Below the pieces are notes generated by a model that saw only the letters and a list, made by a program, of their open reading frames with translations, did not search any database and had not been told where the DNA came from. Below are positions 43,479 through 53,836 of a DNA stretch of 64,000 nt, in pieces. Each line of letters starts with the position of its first letter. Position 1 is the first letter of the stretch. A program made the translations under genes and the position numbers. The stretch is from Cercophora sp. LCS_1. Its lineage: Eukaryota; Ascomycota; Sordariomycetes; Sordariales; Lasiosphaeriaceae. Location of the stretch: assembly GCA_036250225.1 (NCBI GenBank), contig JAPZLL010000010.1, forward strand, positions 372,001-436,000, given 5' to 3'.

Positions 43479-43872
43479 ATGTCGGTCCAGCACTCCCTCC
43501 TCCCGCTGCTTCAACGGCACCTCAAGTTCCTCTTCCCTCCCAAGTCTTTGAACCCAGATAGATACCTCCGTCTCCCTACCTGCAGGAGAAGAAGCCATAT
43601 CATCATCAACCAGAAAAGCCGCACAAGAGCCCCAGCAATCAGGGCCAAGAAGGTACACACACCTAACTTTAGACGGGTTCAATTCGCATGACAGGGAACC
43701 TGACGTTGTCCAGTCCGAGCAGCCGCACCGAGCCAAAGCTACCCCGAGCATTCTCCGAGGCAAGCATGGAATGCCAGGCAGGCTGCGACGGGAAGATGTG
43801 GGCGTCCTTTGGGGGGACGTTACCCCAGCGCCCCATGGAGTCGTCAGAGGAACCGGGCGGGAGTTTTCCTAG
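43479..43872 (+). CDS. Possible small basic protein (110 residues)
   Basis: Two exons, 43479-43652 and 43714-43872, joined in frame by a standard 61-nt intron. The N-terminus (MSVQHSLLPLLQRHLKFLF) is hydrophobic/basic like a mitochondrial presequence. It is followed by a strongly basic stretch (CRRRSHIIINQKSRTRAPA) and, after the splice, LRGKHGMPGRLRREDVGVLW. Both exons are open in the matching frame and the composition is uniform, which supports a real gene, but I recognise no family. A competing ORF (43688-43951) overlaps in another frame. Confidence 0.42.
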
Positions 43873-44287
43873 CAAGCCTGAAGACCTGTCAAACATGGGC
43901 AGTCAGTTCGGCTCCTACAAACGGGACGAGTTGCTCGACTTGGAGATTTAGCAATGTGGGCTGGTAATACCATTTGCGGTAATACTTTTGTTGAGATAAT
44001 TGTCATATGTATCCCTGGTACCGGCATCGGGCCTTGTCAACATAACAATATACGTGTACCGTTAAGGCGCGGTTGGAAAAGTGGCTGTTGTTGACCATTG
44101 GGCCACCACCACCATGGTTGCTACAACCCAAAACAATGAGGGGAACAAAGCTTCGTTTCAGTCATTGCCTAGGTACATTGATAGCTGGGTTTTCCACCAC
44201 GGGGCCTGGCTGTTGCCAAATCAATACTGCGGTTCCCCGTCTTGCCAACAACAAAGAAGAAGGCTTACCCGCAATCCTGTTTGCCCA
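43873..44287. other. Intergenic region, no gene seen
   Basis: Convergent spacer between the small gene and the F-box gene. Nothing recognised. Confidence 0.4.
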
Positions 44288-45241
44288 TCAAGGCGCCGCC
44301 AAAAACTCAATCCCCCCAAGTCTCACAAACCCACTCAAATCAATATCCTGAACTTGATCCTCTAAAGTCTCAGGATCCCTCTGATTCCCACTCGCCCGAG
44401 CAGACGCAATCTTGAACGTCCTCAGACTCTCGCGATGCGGCTCAAGCGCCTCAATCATGCCCGCAAGCGGCCAGCTCCAATAACACCCCGGCGCCATGCC
44501 CCTGAAAGCAAAATGCTCCAGCGCAGCGGGTATCAACAGCAACCGATCAAGATTCCCCGGCACCGCGAGCAGGTAATCGATCGACAGAGACGTCACGGCC
44601 GACGAGCCAACCAGTTCGGGTGTCGGAGGGATGATATCCTCCACGACGCACCCGAGGCCGATTTCCAACGTGCGAAGCTGTTTGAACTCGCTGAGGAGCT
44701 CGCACACGCGCTCGACCCAGACTTGTTTTCCCAATGAGAGTGTCTCTAGCTGCGGCATGTTGCGTCCGGCGTGCTGGACGAGGGCCCAGCTGGCGGCGTG
44801 GGTTTCGGCGCGGGTGAAGTATCCGGTGATGGAGAGGTCACGGGTGTTGGACAGCCAGGTTGTGATGTCGGTTGCCATGCTCGTGGCCGCTTGTGATAGC
44901 TCTTCGTTGGTCATGTCGCCATCTCTTTCGGCGGCATCGGCATCGGGATCGGGGAGGGTGAGTCGGAGGGAGCGGCAGTAGGGACGTAGTGAGGGGTGCT
45001 CGGACAGCGTGCGGTGGAGCTGGGTCGCGCTCGAGGGGCTGTCGTTGAAGTTGACGTCGAGGTGGGTGTACAGGCCTGGGGTGGCCAGACGGTGGAAGCG
45101 GCGGGAGACTTTGGGGAGAGCGGCTCCGTCTGGACGGTGTCGCTTGGTTTCTGGGTCCGAAGGGATGGTGGATGGCGGCTGGGTGAAAAGGTGGCCGAAA
45201 ATGTCGAGCAGGAGCTCGTCGGGGAGATTGAGGATGGCCAT
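44288..45241 (-). CDS. F-box protein
   Basis: Probable substrate adaptor of an SCF ubiquitin ligase. Single ORF, 317 residues, ATG at 45241. The F-box is at the very N-terminus (LPDELLLDIFGHLFTQ, then LPKVSRRFHRLATPGLYTHL, about 5-60). The rest has weak leucine-rich spacing (PQLETLSLGKQVW, QLRTLEIGLGC, SAVTSLSIDYLLAV), as in fungal F-box/LRR-like proteins. Target unknown. Confidence 0.78.
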   Translation of the reverse strand: MAILNLPDELLLDIFGHLFTQPPSTIPSDPETKRHRPDGAALPKVSRRFHRLATPGLYTHLDVNFNDSPSSATQLHRTLSEHPSLRPYCRSLRLTLPDPDADAAERDGDMTNEELSQAATSMATDITTWLSNTRDLSITGYFTRAETHAASWALVQHAGRNMPQLETLSLGKQVWVERVCELLSEFKQLRTLEIGLGCVVEDIIPPTPELVGSSAVTSLSIDYLLAVPGNLDRLLLIPAALEHFAFRGMAPGCYWSWPLAGMIEALEPHRESLRTFKIASARASGNQRDPETLEDQVQDIDLSGFVRLGGIEFLAAP

Positions 45242-46435
45242 TGCTCAAAGAACGTGGAGCTTAAATGTCTGCTTCTCTTGCTTTTTTTTTTTTTTTACGG
45301 GAAGAAGGAGCTCCCGTTTCAACTTTTTGGTGGGGTTGAAAAGGAGATTGCTGCCTGGGAGCTCGGTCTCCAAGCCGGCAAACGGCAGATGGCGGGGCAA
45401 TGAGGGGCAACGATGCAGGGACTTGGACCTATCAATGCTAGGTTCTCTGGAAGGGCATTGCGTTTCGATATCGGAAATTGTTTGCCACATGGCTAGGATG
45501 GGACCATGGGGGGCAGAAATGTTGTCCATGCGCTTGGCATGCAAGTGAACACTTGGGTTCGGGGCAGTAATTAACATCAACGGCAAGTCAGGGCGCGGCA
45601 AAAATCCTGAAAATGTGTTTTTATTTCTGCTGGAAAAAAGCTTTATCTGTAAAGAACACCCGAACTATTTGTCGCTCCAGACCCAGGCTTTCATCATCAA
45701 CCTTAGCTCCCTAGACCAGCCTCGGCCGGGATTAGTCCTCTGAGGATCGGGAGCTGGCGGGCGCTTTATCAGATAGGCTACACCACGTAAATGACGATTA
45801 CGTTGGTGCTGTGTTATGATTGCGGCGGGCCTGATCTACGCCCGCCCGCTATAGTCGAATGGCGCTTGTTGACCGCCTTGCTTGGCGGGCCGAAAGCAAC
45901 CACGCTGACCCTTTGCGGATGCCCGGGGATACAAGGCGTGTTTTGCTGTGAGGCTGGCGCGATGGCGGGACGGCAAGAGATGTTACGGATCATGTCCCTG
46001 GTACCGGAAGTCGGCAAGAGCAAGCCATGGGTGAAGGAGGCCGTTGCCGAGGCCTGCAAAATCCCTCGACTGGTACCAAAGTGTTAAAAGTACTCCTCTT
46101 TGTTGAAAGTACGGCGGAACGACTCACCCTGCGCGTGCTCGCGATCGGCCTCCGTATCCAACTTGTTGGTGTCGATGCGCGGACCCTCGGCCTCGTCAGA
46201 GGATTGGAAGACGCAACTCCACTCCATCCCGGACGCTTCTCGCCGAAGTGCCAGGGGCAAGACAGAAGAAAGGTCCGACGAAAGATACCGAGTGATTGCG
46301 GTCCCATAATGGCGATGCTTGAGCTTACACTATTAGCGGCTGATGGACTTGTCGCGAGGCTGATTCTCCAAGATGGGATGAAATTGAAAGGAGGGGATAA
46401 GTTCCACTCATAATCGTCATCGTCATCGTCATCGC

Positions 46436-46487
<52 letters not shown>

Positions 46488-46688
46488 GTTGTCCTCGTTG
46501 TCCTCGTCGTCGTCCTCGTCGTCATCATCATCATCACAGCCAAAAATCCCGAAAGTACCAAGGGGAGAGGGTACTAGGTCCCACAAAGTCAACTCCGCTA
46601 TACAGACTCGTGGAAAGGGGAGGGCGCGAAAAGCATGGCGCCAAGGGCACGCGCCTGAAGGTGGCAAAGGCTCCATCTTGGATGTTGT
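45242..46688. other. Intergenic region with a simple repeat and a possible exon
   Basis: 1.45 kb. Contains the ATC/GTC repeat at 46413-46536. On the minus strand at about 46128-46300 an acidic reading frame ends at a perfect GTGAGT donor. No complete gene could be assembled. Confidence 0.4.
46413..46536. repeat. Trinucleotide (ATC/GTC)n microsatellite
   Basis: About 124 bp of (TCA/TCG)n, with a pure ATC core at about 46436-46487. On the minus strand it would encode an Asp-rich run inside a 228-codon ORF that otherwise looks non-coding. Confidence 0.9.
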
Positions 46689-47276
46689 TCAAGCCTCTCT
46701 TGGCGATTGGCGGTATATGCAGGCCGAGCCTTCAGCGTGCCGCTTGCAGTGGTCCTGACGCTTAAACAGCCTGCCGCAGCCGGGGTTGGGACACTTGATG
46801 GCTGGCGGGAAGTGCGTGACGAGGTGCTTTGTCAGGTCCTTGGGCAGCTCGCAGGCGTAGCTGCAATGAGGGCAGATGTTGTTGAGTGGCCGTTTGGTTG
46901 CCCCTTTGGGTCGTGATGATGAGGTGGGGGGTGAGGCGCCCTGAGGAGCCGGTCCGGAGGATGAGGGCGTTGTGTGGTTTGTGGCGGGTGTAGGTAGTGT
47001 GAGGTGGGGTGAGGACGGGGTGGGTAGGGAGGTGGCCTGCTCAGTAGCAGGTCGGCCAGGGGGGTAGGGAGATAAGGAAGGTAAAAGGAAGGGGTCAGTC
47101 ACAGCAGTTCCCACTAAATTAAGCGTTGATGCCTGGTCAGGGGAGGCAGCTCCGTAATCAGAAGGAAGTGTCTGGGACGTGGTGGTTGTGAGCGGGTCGG
47201 GCTTCTCGCTGAAGTCAACGTCGTAGTCGAGGACTAATCCTTGACCGAACTCCCACAGCGAAGGTGTGTCGCCCAC
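46689..47276 (-). CDS. C2H2 zinc-finger protein, 3' exon (start not found)
   Basis: The frame gives about 195 residues. The first half is Ser/Thr/Pro-rich. The C-terminal part has two C2H2-like fingers: CPHCSYACELPKDLTKHLVTH and the KCPNPGCGRLFKRQDHCKRH block, with fungal-type spacing. Probably a DNA-binding regulator. The frame has no ATG: it opens with GTG directly after a TGA, so the real start must lie in an upstream exon, with an acceptor such as GGGAG just before FGQGLVLDYDV. The 5' exon is not identified. Confidence 0.6.
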   Translation of the reverse strand: MGDTPSLWEFGQGLVLDYDVDFSEKPDPLTTTTSQTLPSDYGAASPDQASTLNLVGTAVTDPFLLPSLSPYPPGRPATEQATSLPTPSSPHLTLPTPATNHTTPSSSGPAPQGASPPTSSSRPKGATKRPLNNICPHCSYACELPKDLTKHLVTHFPPAIKCPNPGCGRLFKRQDHCKRHAEGSACIYRQSPREA

Positions 47277-48285
47277 GGATCAGCGGCCGCCGCGAGTGCT
47301 ATGCGGCGGCCTCTGCAGGCACTGTCGGAAAGTGACCCTACCTTTGGGCAAGGCAAGGTGACTACGAGATCGCACCCATGGTGGGGGAAGGTGGGGGAAG
47401 GTGGGAGAGGAGAGGGCTGAACAAAGATTGAGAAGAGAGGGAGATAGCGGGATCACAAAGCACTGGGGGGAGGAATATATACCCGTCCGCTTGCCAGGTT
47501 TGTGGCGCCCGTTTGGATTTTGTCCCTGATGGCCTGCCTCCCATCGTCATTGGTTGTGGCCTGGCATGCCAAGATTGAGTCCTCAGACCGGTTGCGCCGA
47601 CCCATATTTTGGCCCGACAATTCGGGCTCGAATCCTCCCGTGTCCCGGCCAGGGTCTTGCAGCGCGCCGGGAGACCCACGGCAAACAAACTGAACCCGCC
47701 ATCAACCCCATTCTCCGCCTAAATGAGTTGTTAGGGGAGGTTCTAGGCACCCCGTGGTCATAATCTCGAACTACCAAGAAATCTCATCCGGTACAGGAAG
47801 CTAGGGAAACATTTACATGGCCTTGTCCTCTGGGCCCGGCGAGGGCCAATTTGAGGACCCAGTTGCCCGGCCACGGCCGGCCTTTTCGTTTCAGGGCCTC
47901 CCACCGTGCGGGCCAATGGAGTTGCCGGGTCCGGCCGCTTTCTTAGCTAAGAGTCCTGACCGACCGGTGGGCATTTTGGGTCCTCACCCTGGAAAACGGA
48001 GACGGAGGATAAGGTACCTGAGTACCTGGGTACCTGAGTACCTACTCAAGCTGGAAAGCCTGACTTGCGCAGAGCTTGGCTCAATGAAGAGGACCTTATT
48101 AGCAGGACTCCAAGAGGACCCGAGGATTTGAGGCATTGGGTCGCACCGACAACAAGGCCGAAAGGCACGAACAGAGAGAGAGGTATGTGAGATATAAAGG
48201 CCCTGGGTTGTAGGGAATTATCAAATGATCATTCCCCGAGGGACGCCCCCAGTTTTGAATAAATTATCTCGTTAACATTAGCACC
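47277..48285. other. Intergenic region with short palindromic repeats
   Basis: May hide the first exon of the C2H2 gene. A tandem of GGTACCTGAGTACCT-like units lies at about 48013-48043. No other gene seen. Confidence 0.4.
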
Positions 48286-48636
48286 ATGGTCCTGGCCCGA
48301 GCAAACCAACGCAAAACTCCGCCGAACGGCTGCAACGAGGTTTCCCCAACTCACACGTCAGTTACCTATCCTTGATCCAATAACTAGCGACAGGTTTCTG
48401 ATTTGACCCTTCTTGATAGCGGAAACCATGTTGCCGCAAAGAGAACATCCGAGAAGAGTCTCTTGAAGCAAGAGGCTGTCGAGCAGTATCTGGAGTCGAT
48501 GACAACGTCCCATGCCCAGACATTTTTGGTTCCGGGTCAACAGGATCTTAGGAAGATTGATCGCATTGAGGCGGCTTTGGAAGCCATTGCGGATTTTGAC
48601 CGACTCTGGAGTGGTTCGAAGGAGGACGCAACGTGA
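48286..48636 (+). CDS. Possible small hydrophilic protein (98 residues)
   Basis: ATG in CACCATGG context at 48286. Exons 48286-48339 and 48394-48636 are joined by a 54-nt intron ending GCGACAG with a CTAAC-like branch region (AATAACTAGC). Product: MVLARANQRKTPPNG, then a helical charged part (KRTSEKSLLKQEAVEQYLES, KIDRIEAALEAIADFDRLW). No signal peptide or membrane segment. Family not recognised. Frame continuity and codon-like composition support a real gene, but the donor (GTTTCC) is weak. Confidence 0.45.
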
Positions 48637-48974
48637 CCGACCGCGAGCATGGTGGTAGCTGGGTGGTGTACGTGCACGGCCAGGCGTGAAGTTGAGCTGC
48701 TCTGTATTACTTCGTTTGGCCTTTTCTAGGCATTTTACACCTTTAATCCAGTTTATTATCTCGTATTGTACCATTGTACCATGCAAATGCCATCTCTGAT
48801 CAACACCACCATGGTCCATCCGCCCTTAAAAGTCTGTGCCAACCAAGCTCTCCCCCTCTGAAAACGGCTGAATGCCCTGTCAACCCTTTCTTGACCACCA
48901 ATCGAAGACGCGGGACGCTAGATGGCCTAATTCTAGCTTCTTCGCCGTCCTGATACCCGCGGCTACTGCTATGC

Positions 48975-50319
48975 TCACTGACCCCAGCTATGATGAACCC
49001 CAGGGAACCCTGGACCGTGGATTGAACACCGAGCAGAGCGATTATTACTGTCGGCCGCAGCATTGGTGCCGAAATACAAATTGGCGATCTGCTCACAGGC
49101 ACCCCAGGCATGACGTCGGTTCGCGAGACCCATAAACGGGCCCCGTATATGCCTTTTAGGTCGGGTGAGCGAATCCAGTGCAAGCAAGAGGCCCTTGAAG
49201 CTCTTCCCTCGCAGCAGCTCGTGGTCGTTGGCTATGAGGTGATGAAGCTCAAACAGGCAGGCCAGGCTTGTCTTGATGCGGCCTCGCCAAAATGGCTCGC
49301 TGGCCCGCAGTGTGCAATGCACCGACCATGAAGCCTGACACAAGTTCATAATGGAGGCGTTGTCCCACACAAACCCGACAATGGCGTGGACAATATCGTA
49401 CGGCAGCTGCCGGAATGGATCATTCTTAACTTTGGGTCCCAGATCATGGTCGACGGCCTGGAGTTGGAATGAATTGGACGAGATTGTTGCACGCAGGAGC
49501 ATCGAGTTGGCCGAATGGTCGCCGAACGGGGCGACAACGAACTCGCACCCAGGAATGCACAGCCACCACTGTTCGTGCGCCTTCGAGTTGATGCCATAGT
49601 CAAGGCTGAGGCCTCGACCGCGTTTGAGCGGGTTGCACTGCATGACGGTGTAGAGCACATCGTTGTCGACCTGCCTGATGGCCGCCTCGGTATCGTCGGT
49701 CCCCGTCAGCGCTCGGGCTAGGAGTTCATAGCAAGGCCAGTGGAAGGGGAACACGAGATCCTCATCAGCGCAATCATAGTAATAGCAACGGAGTCTCCAA
49801 AGCTCCCCGCTAGGATAGTTGGTGTCGTCTCCGACCTCGAGGTGGACTCGACCACGGTCGTTGTACACGCCCGGCCCTGAAATGAAGGCCCTAGAGAGTT
49901 TAGTGCTAAGAGTCACTCCACAGTTCCGATACAGAGAGGACGAGGGTAGGTAGGTATTTACTTTTTGGCACCAGTCGTGTTTGCATTGTACCCCTTTTCC
50001 GGATGCCGTGTTAGCGTTATATTCGACCTTGTTTGGTCAAGAGGGGTTTTTCACCTACAATGACAAAAAGCGTCTCGGTCCAGCGCGCTTCCTCAGCTGT
50101 GATGACCTCCTCATCGTAAACCTGGGTCCCAAAGCCGTACTCGCTTTCATCCGTGTCGCCACTGCTAAATTCACTCGAATCACTCGATACTTCCCTGCTC
50201 TTATCGCTGTTCCCTGGGTCTGGAGCATTGGATTCACCGCCTTTGGTCTGTTTTATCGCTCGGTACTGGCATTTGGCAAAGGGCCCGCCACAGATGGCGC
50301 AGTAGCAGTCCCACGACAT
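48975..50319 (-). CDS. F-box-like protein of a fungal-specific family
   Basis: Two exons, 50319-50055 and 49876-48975, join in frame to give 388 residues. The N-terminal block MSWDCYCAICGGPF, the block VFPFHWPCYELLARAL (about 145-160) and LSLDYGINS are typical of a common ascomycete family with a central F-box. Here the F-box reads LPYDIVHAIVGFVWDNASIM (about 260-280). Residues 25-60 are acidic/Ser-rich. The intron (178 nt) is long and its acceptor has an alternative 10-20 nt upstream. Probably an SCF adaptor, target unknown. Confidence 0.68.
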
Positions 50320-50688
50320 CGGAAAAGGGCCCGAGTTGATAATATAGCGAACGTGACTGCACCCGCGCTGTTGGGAAAATGGTGTTGGGGGAAAAATAAG
50401 CTTACTGGATGGGGTAGGGCCGATACAGAGACCATCCCAACGCCAAGCCAAGCGCCAGACATGTGAGACCTTAGCCCTGTACCCTGCCGTTTCCAAGCGC
50501 AGCCGAACCGCCCTACCATCAACGTCACCAACGGAAGAAAGATCTGGCTGAAGGGGCAGGTCAGGGAGGTTATTAATGGGATTGGTGTTGAGAAATCTTG
50601 CTTGTTGCTGTGACGCAACAACACTGGAAGGAAATTTACACTAGTGAACTTTTTTCATGACCTAATATCAAGGCGACCTGTCAGAATT
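50320..50688. other. Intergenic region, no gene seen
   Basis: 370 bp between the F-box-like gene start and the 3' end of the regulator gene. Nothing recognised. Confidence 0.4.
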
Positions 50689-52245
50689 TCAACATCCAAT
50701 TAACCCTCGAATCTCCTCGTTATCGGGCAATTGCCCCACGATATACCGTCGAGCTCTCGGCCCGGACCCTTTCAAAAACCAATAATGACACTCCGCCCTG
50801 TCAACAAGCAACGTCCAATGCCAAAAGACAACCAAGGCTGCAGTGTTCTGACCCCATGTCAACTGCCGAAAGTGCTCGGGCACCTTCCCGAGCCATGATG
50901 ACATGCCCGACCATGCTGCGTCCGCGGTGTCCGATGAGTAGCTCTGGTAAAACGATAGCGCCAGCGAGTCCACTGCCGATAGGGTTGAGAGAAAGTCCAG
51001 TGTACTTTTTGGCTTACCGACGACGAGTGACATCTGATACGGAAGATTTTGGAGACGTGGCCAGAGTTCGCGAGGGATTCTGGAGGCGTCGATCTCGGTT
51101 GGAGACTCTGGGTTGTCGGCTTCGTTGCTGTCAGGCCTGTCGGAGAACGCAAGGCTCGACAAGGCGTTGACGAACTCTCGAAGCGTTAAGGGTGTCGTGG
51201 AAAAGCCAAGAAGCCAAGAACAACAATCGCGAAGAGAACCAATCTGTCTTCCGACCTTGGTGATGTCAGTCGTGGCCGACTCTGGGTCCAGTTGGGCATC
51301 CTCCCATCCGACATCAAAGTGCGCGAAATGATGCGAGGCCTGATTGACGTGGCCTTGTTTGCTTGAGTCGTCAGATAACGCAGCCATGTGGCTCGAAGCC
51401 ACGCCGAGGAGACCAGACATCAGCCATCCTTGTTCCAAGGCTTTGGCGATAGCTTGAGTCTGCCAATATGCACCAGTGCCTGAATCACTGCCGGGAAGAG
51501 TCAAGAGAGTGGCTGTGATGAAATGGTAAAAGTACTTCAAGGTCTCCAGGTCCATGGCTCGCCCTGGCAACGTTGTCGGTGCTGCGGAGGCTGGACTCTG
51601 CGGAGATGAGAGCGTCTCCATCGCTGGGCCATCACTGTTTTCCGCCGAAGAGACCTCAAAGTACTTGAGTTTTGCCCCCCGGAAGAGTGTCTGAAGGTTG
51701 ACTGATCGGGAACAACTAGTAGGCGGATCACTCACGCCGTGGCTCTCGCTCCAGTGTCGTCTCATCCGCTTGATGCTTGCGCATAGGTTCTTGCACCCGG
51801 TCGCCGTACACCGATACCCCTGGATAACAGGAATGCCGTCGATAGGCGGAGATCCTGGGGCTGGTAGCTGTACATCATCAGGATCGAGAACCGGATGTTT
51901 TGATAGAGACGCCAGGAGTCTTCGTCGGTCTCCGCGGTAGACCTTGTGGCGGAGCAAGTGACTCTCCAAAGCATTTTTCTGTATAGCGTATTTGCATTTG
52001 AGACAGATCAGGACCCGATACTGGTAGTTGAACTCGAGGAAGTCCATGACGTCGGTTTGTGTCGGGGCGTCGTCTTGTGCGTACCCTTCCAAGTGTTCTT
52101 TCTCGGTTTCGTGCTCGGTCTGACATGCAGACGGTCGGAGGCTTGTTGATTGGTGGTCAAAGCATGATTTGCTAAGCATCATGCGGGTTTTGTCGGGAAC
52201 GAGACCAAGGATTCGGGAACGGCATGTCGCATTCCGGAACCGCAT
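50689..52245 (-). CDS. OrsD-like zinc-finger/fungal transcription factor
   Basis: Probable nuclear regulator. Single ORF, 518 residues from the ATG at 52245; an in-frame ATG near 52182 is also possible. The N-terminal zinc module (about 70-170) matches the OrsD/DUF3505 type: FNYQYRVLICLKCKYAIQ, ALESHLLRHK, then YRCTATGCKNLCASIKRMRRHWSESHG. The second half (about 240-500) resembles the fungal transcription-factor regulatory region: LKYFYHFITATLLTL, GWLMSGLLGVASSHMAALSD, VVFWHWTLLVDRAECHYWF. Such proteins occur in secondary-metabolite clusters. It is divergent from the oxidoreductase gene, with only 281 bp between starts, so co-regulation or autoregulation is plausible. Confidence 0.82.
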   Translation of the reverse strand: MRFRNATCRSRILGLVPDKTRMMLSKSCFDHQSTSLRPSACQTEHETEKEHLEGYAQDDAPTQTDVMDFLEFNYQYRVLICLKCKYAIQKNALESHLLRHKVYRGDRRRLLASLSKHPVLDPDDVQLPAPGSPPIDGIPVIQGYRCTATGCKNLCASIKRMRRHWSESHGVSDPPTSCSRSVNLQTLFRGAKLKYFEVSSAENSDGPAMETLSSPQSPASAAPTTLPGRAMDLETLKYFYHFITATLLTLPGSDSGTGAYWQTQAIAKALEQGWLMSGLLGVASSHMAALSDDSSKQGHVNQASHHFAHFDVGWEDAQLDPESATTDITKVGRQIGSLRDCCSWLLGFSTTPLTLREFVNALSSLAFSDRPDSNEADNPESPTEIDASRIPRELWPRLQNLPYQMSLVVGKPKSTLDFLSTLSAVDSLALSFYQSYSSDTADAAWSGMSSWLGKVPEHFRQLTWGQNTAALVVFWHWTLLVDRAECHYWFLKGSGPRARRYIVGQLPDNEEIRGLIGC

Positions 52246-52526
52246 GCCCGGTTCTCGCTTACATCAATGGTGTAAGTGACAACGGGGCCACGACAAACAC
52301 GAGCGTCATGTTGAGGACTGTGACAGATAATGGACTTCGGGAAATCTCATTGTCCTCTCTGTTTGTAAGCTGTGCGATGGAATGTCCGACTGAACTCGTT
52401 TTGCCCGATATGACTGGGACTCGTTGGCGACGATAAAAGTCAGGCATTTCCCCGCGGCATGCCTGCATTACCCCCTCATCAGCCCTTCGAGACATCTCAC
52501 TTGTACCGGTCATCCAAAACGCAGAA
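52246..52526. promoter_or_regulatory. Shared divergent promoter region
   Basis: 281 bp between the start codons of the regulator (minus) and the oxidoreductase (plus). GC-moderate. I see no long palindrome that would mark an operator. Confidence 0.5.
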
Positions 52527-53622
52527 ATGGCATCCAACAAGGCAGCATGGCTCCACAAAGCCGGGTCCCCTCTCGAAGTGGGCGACGCTCCCCTCCCAAC
52601 CGCCGGTCCCGATGAGATCATCATCCGCAATGCCGCAATCGCCATCAACCCACTCGACTGGCACATTCAAAAGCTTGGTGTCTTCGTCCAGCAGTGGCCC
52701 GCTGCCTTCGGTTGTGATGTCGCTGGTGAAGTCTACGAAGTCGGATCTAACGCCAAGGGCCGCTTCAGGGTCGGCGATCGTGTCATCGGGTACCCCCCTT
52801 CCCTCCCTCCCGCCTCGCCAGACGCTAATATCCAACAGACATACCGTGAGCCTCATCACCGGCCGCCCTCAAGACGGTGCCTTCGCACTTTACACTACCG
52901 TCCCAGCCAACAAAGCCGCCATCCTCCCCGAGTCGATCCCCTTCACCGACGGCGTCGTGGTCCCCATGGCCTTCGAATCAGCCATCTGCGCCCTCTGCGT
53001 CACAACGCCTGGCACCGCTCTCCCCGGTGTTCCGACGCCCGCTCTCGGCCTGCCTTACCCCTCCCTCGAGCCCGTTTCGCTAAACAAGACCCTCGTCGTC
53101 TACGGTGGCTCCTCGTCCGTTGGCTCCATGACCATCCAGATTGCCACAGCCATCGGTCTGAGCGTGATTGCAATCGCCAGCCCCGCTAACTTTGACCTCT
53201 GCAAGAGATGCGGCGCCGTCGAGGCCTTCGACTATCGCGATGCTGACGTCGTCGACAAAGTCGTCAAGGCTGTGAAGAACACCAAGAACGAGTTTGTCGG
53301 CATATTCGATGCGATCTCAACGGGCGAGACGTATCCGAATGATCTGGCGATTCTCGCTGCGCTGGGCGGTGGTCATTTGGCGTGTACGCATCCGCCGCCG
53401 ACGGAGGGCGTGCCGGGGAATGTGAAGGCTGGTATGATCTTTGCTGTGAATGATGTGGCGACGCCGGTTTGGAGGGACTTTGTCACGGAGGCGCTGTGTT
53501 CGGGAAGACTGATTTGTTTGCCGAAGAAGTTGGTGGTCGGCAAGGGCTTGGAGAAGATTCAGGAGGGGCTGGAAAAGTCAGAGGCTGGGGTTAGTGCCAC
53601 CAAGTTGGTTATCGAGCTTTGA
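52527..53622 (+). CDS. MDR-family enoyl reductase-like oxidoreductase
   Basis: Zinc-independent medium-chain reductase, similar in type to the trans-enoyl reductases and ToxD-like proteins of fungal gene clusters. Exons 52527-52789 and 52839-53622 join in frame to give 348 residues. GroES-like part: NPLDWHIQKLGVFVQQWPAA (about 40-60), GCDVAGEVYEVG, GRFRVGDRVIG. Cofactor part: LVVYGGSSSVGSMTIQIATA (about 175-195). VEAFDYRDADVV follows, then a C-terminal substrate-domain tail. No polyketide synthase is in the window, so its partner is unknown. Confidence 0.88.
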
Positions 53623-53836
53623 GGGTGCTTTAGTTAGAGGATCCTTTCGCATTGGAAAGACTAGCTACGGTCAACGGACCATCGTCCACCTACGAGATAC
53701 ATAGATGCCCCCATTCCTCCAAACACGGGATCCTTTCTGGGGTCGTAGCTTGGGAGACCGAGTCATGTCTGATGTTGTGGCCCTCCGCGTTCTCCAACTG
53801 CCTCCCCGCCTGCGGCACGGCCACCCCTGTCGGATA

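Noticed and set aside
43688..43951. 87-codon ORF overlapping the small basic gene
   Set aside because: The spliced two-exon model in another frame uses a standard intron and has more uniform composition, though neither is proven.
45990..46676. 228-codon Asp-rich ORF
   Set aside because: It is long only because it spans the ATC microsatellite, and its flanks lack coding character in that frame.
47585..47660. Possible tRNA (TCGAATCC motif)
   Set aside because: No A box at the right distance and no clover-leaf stems.
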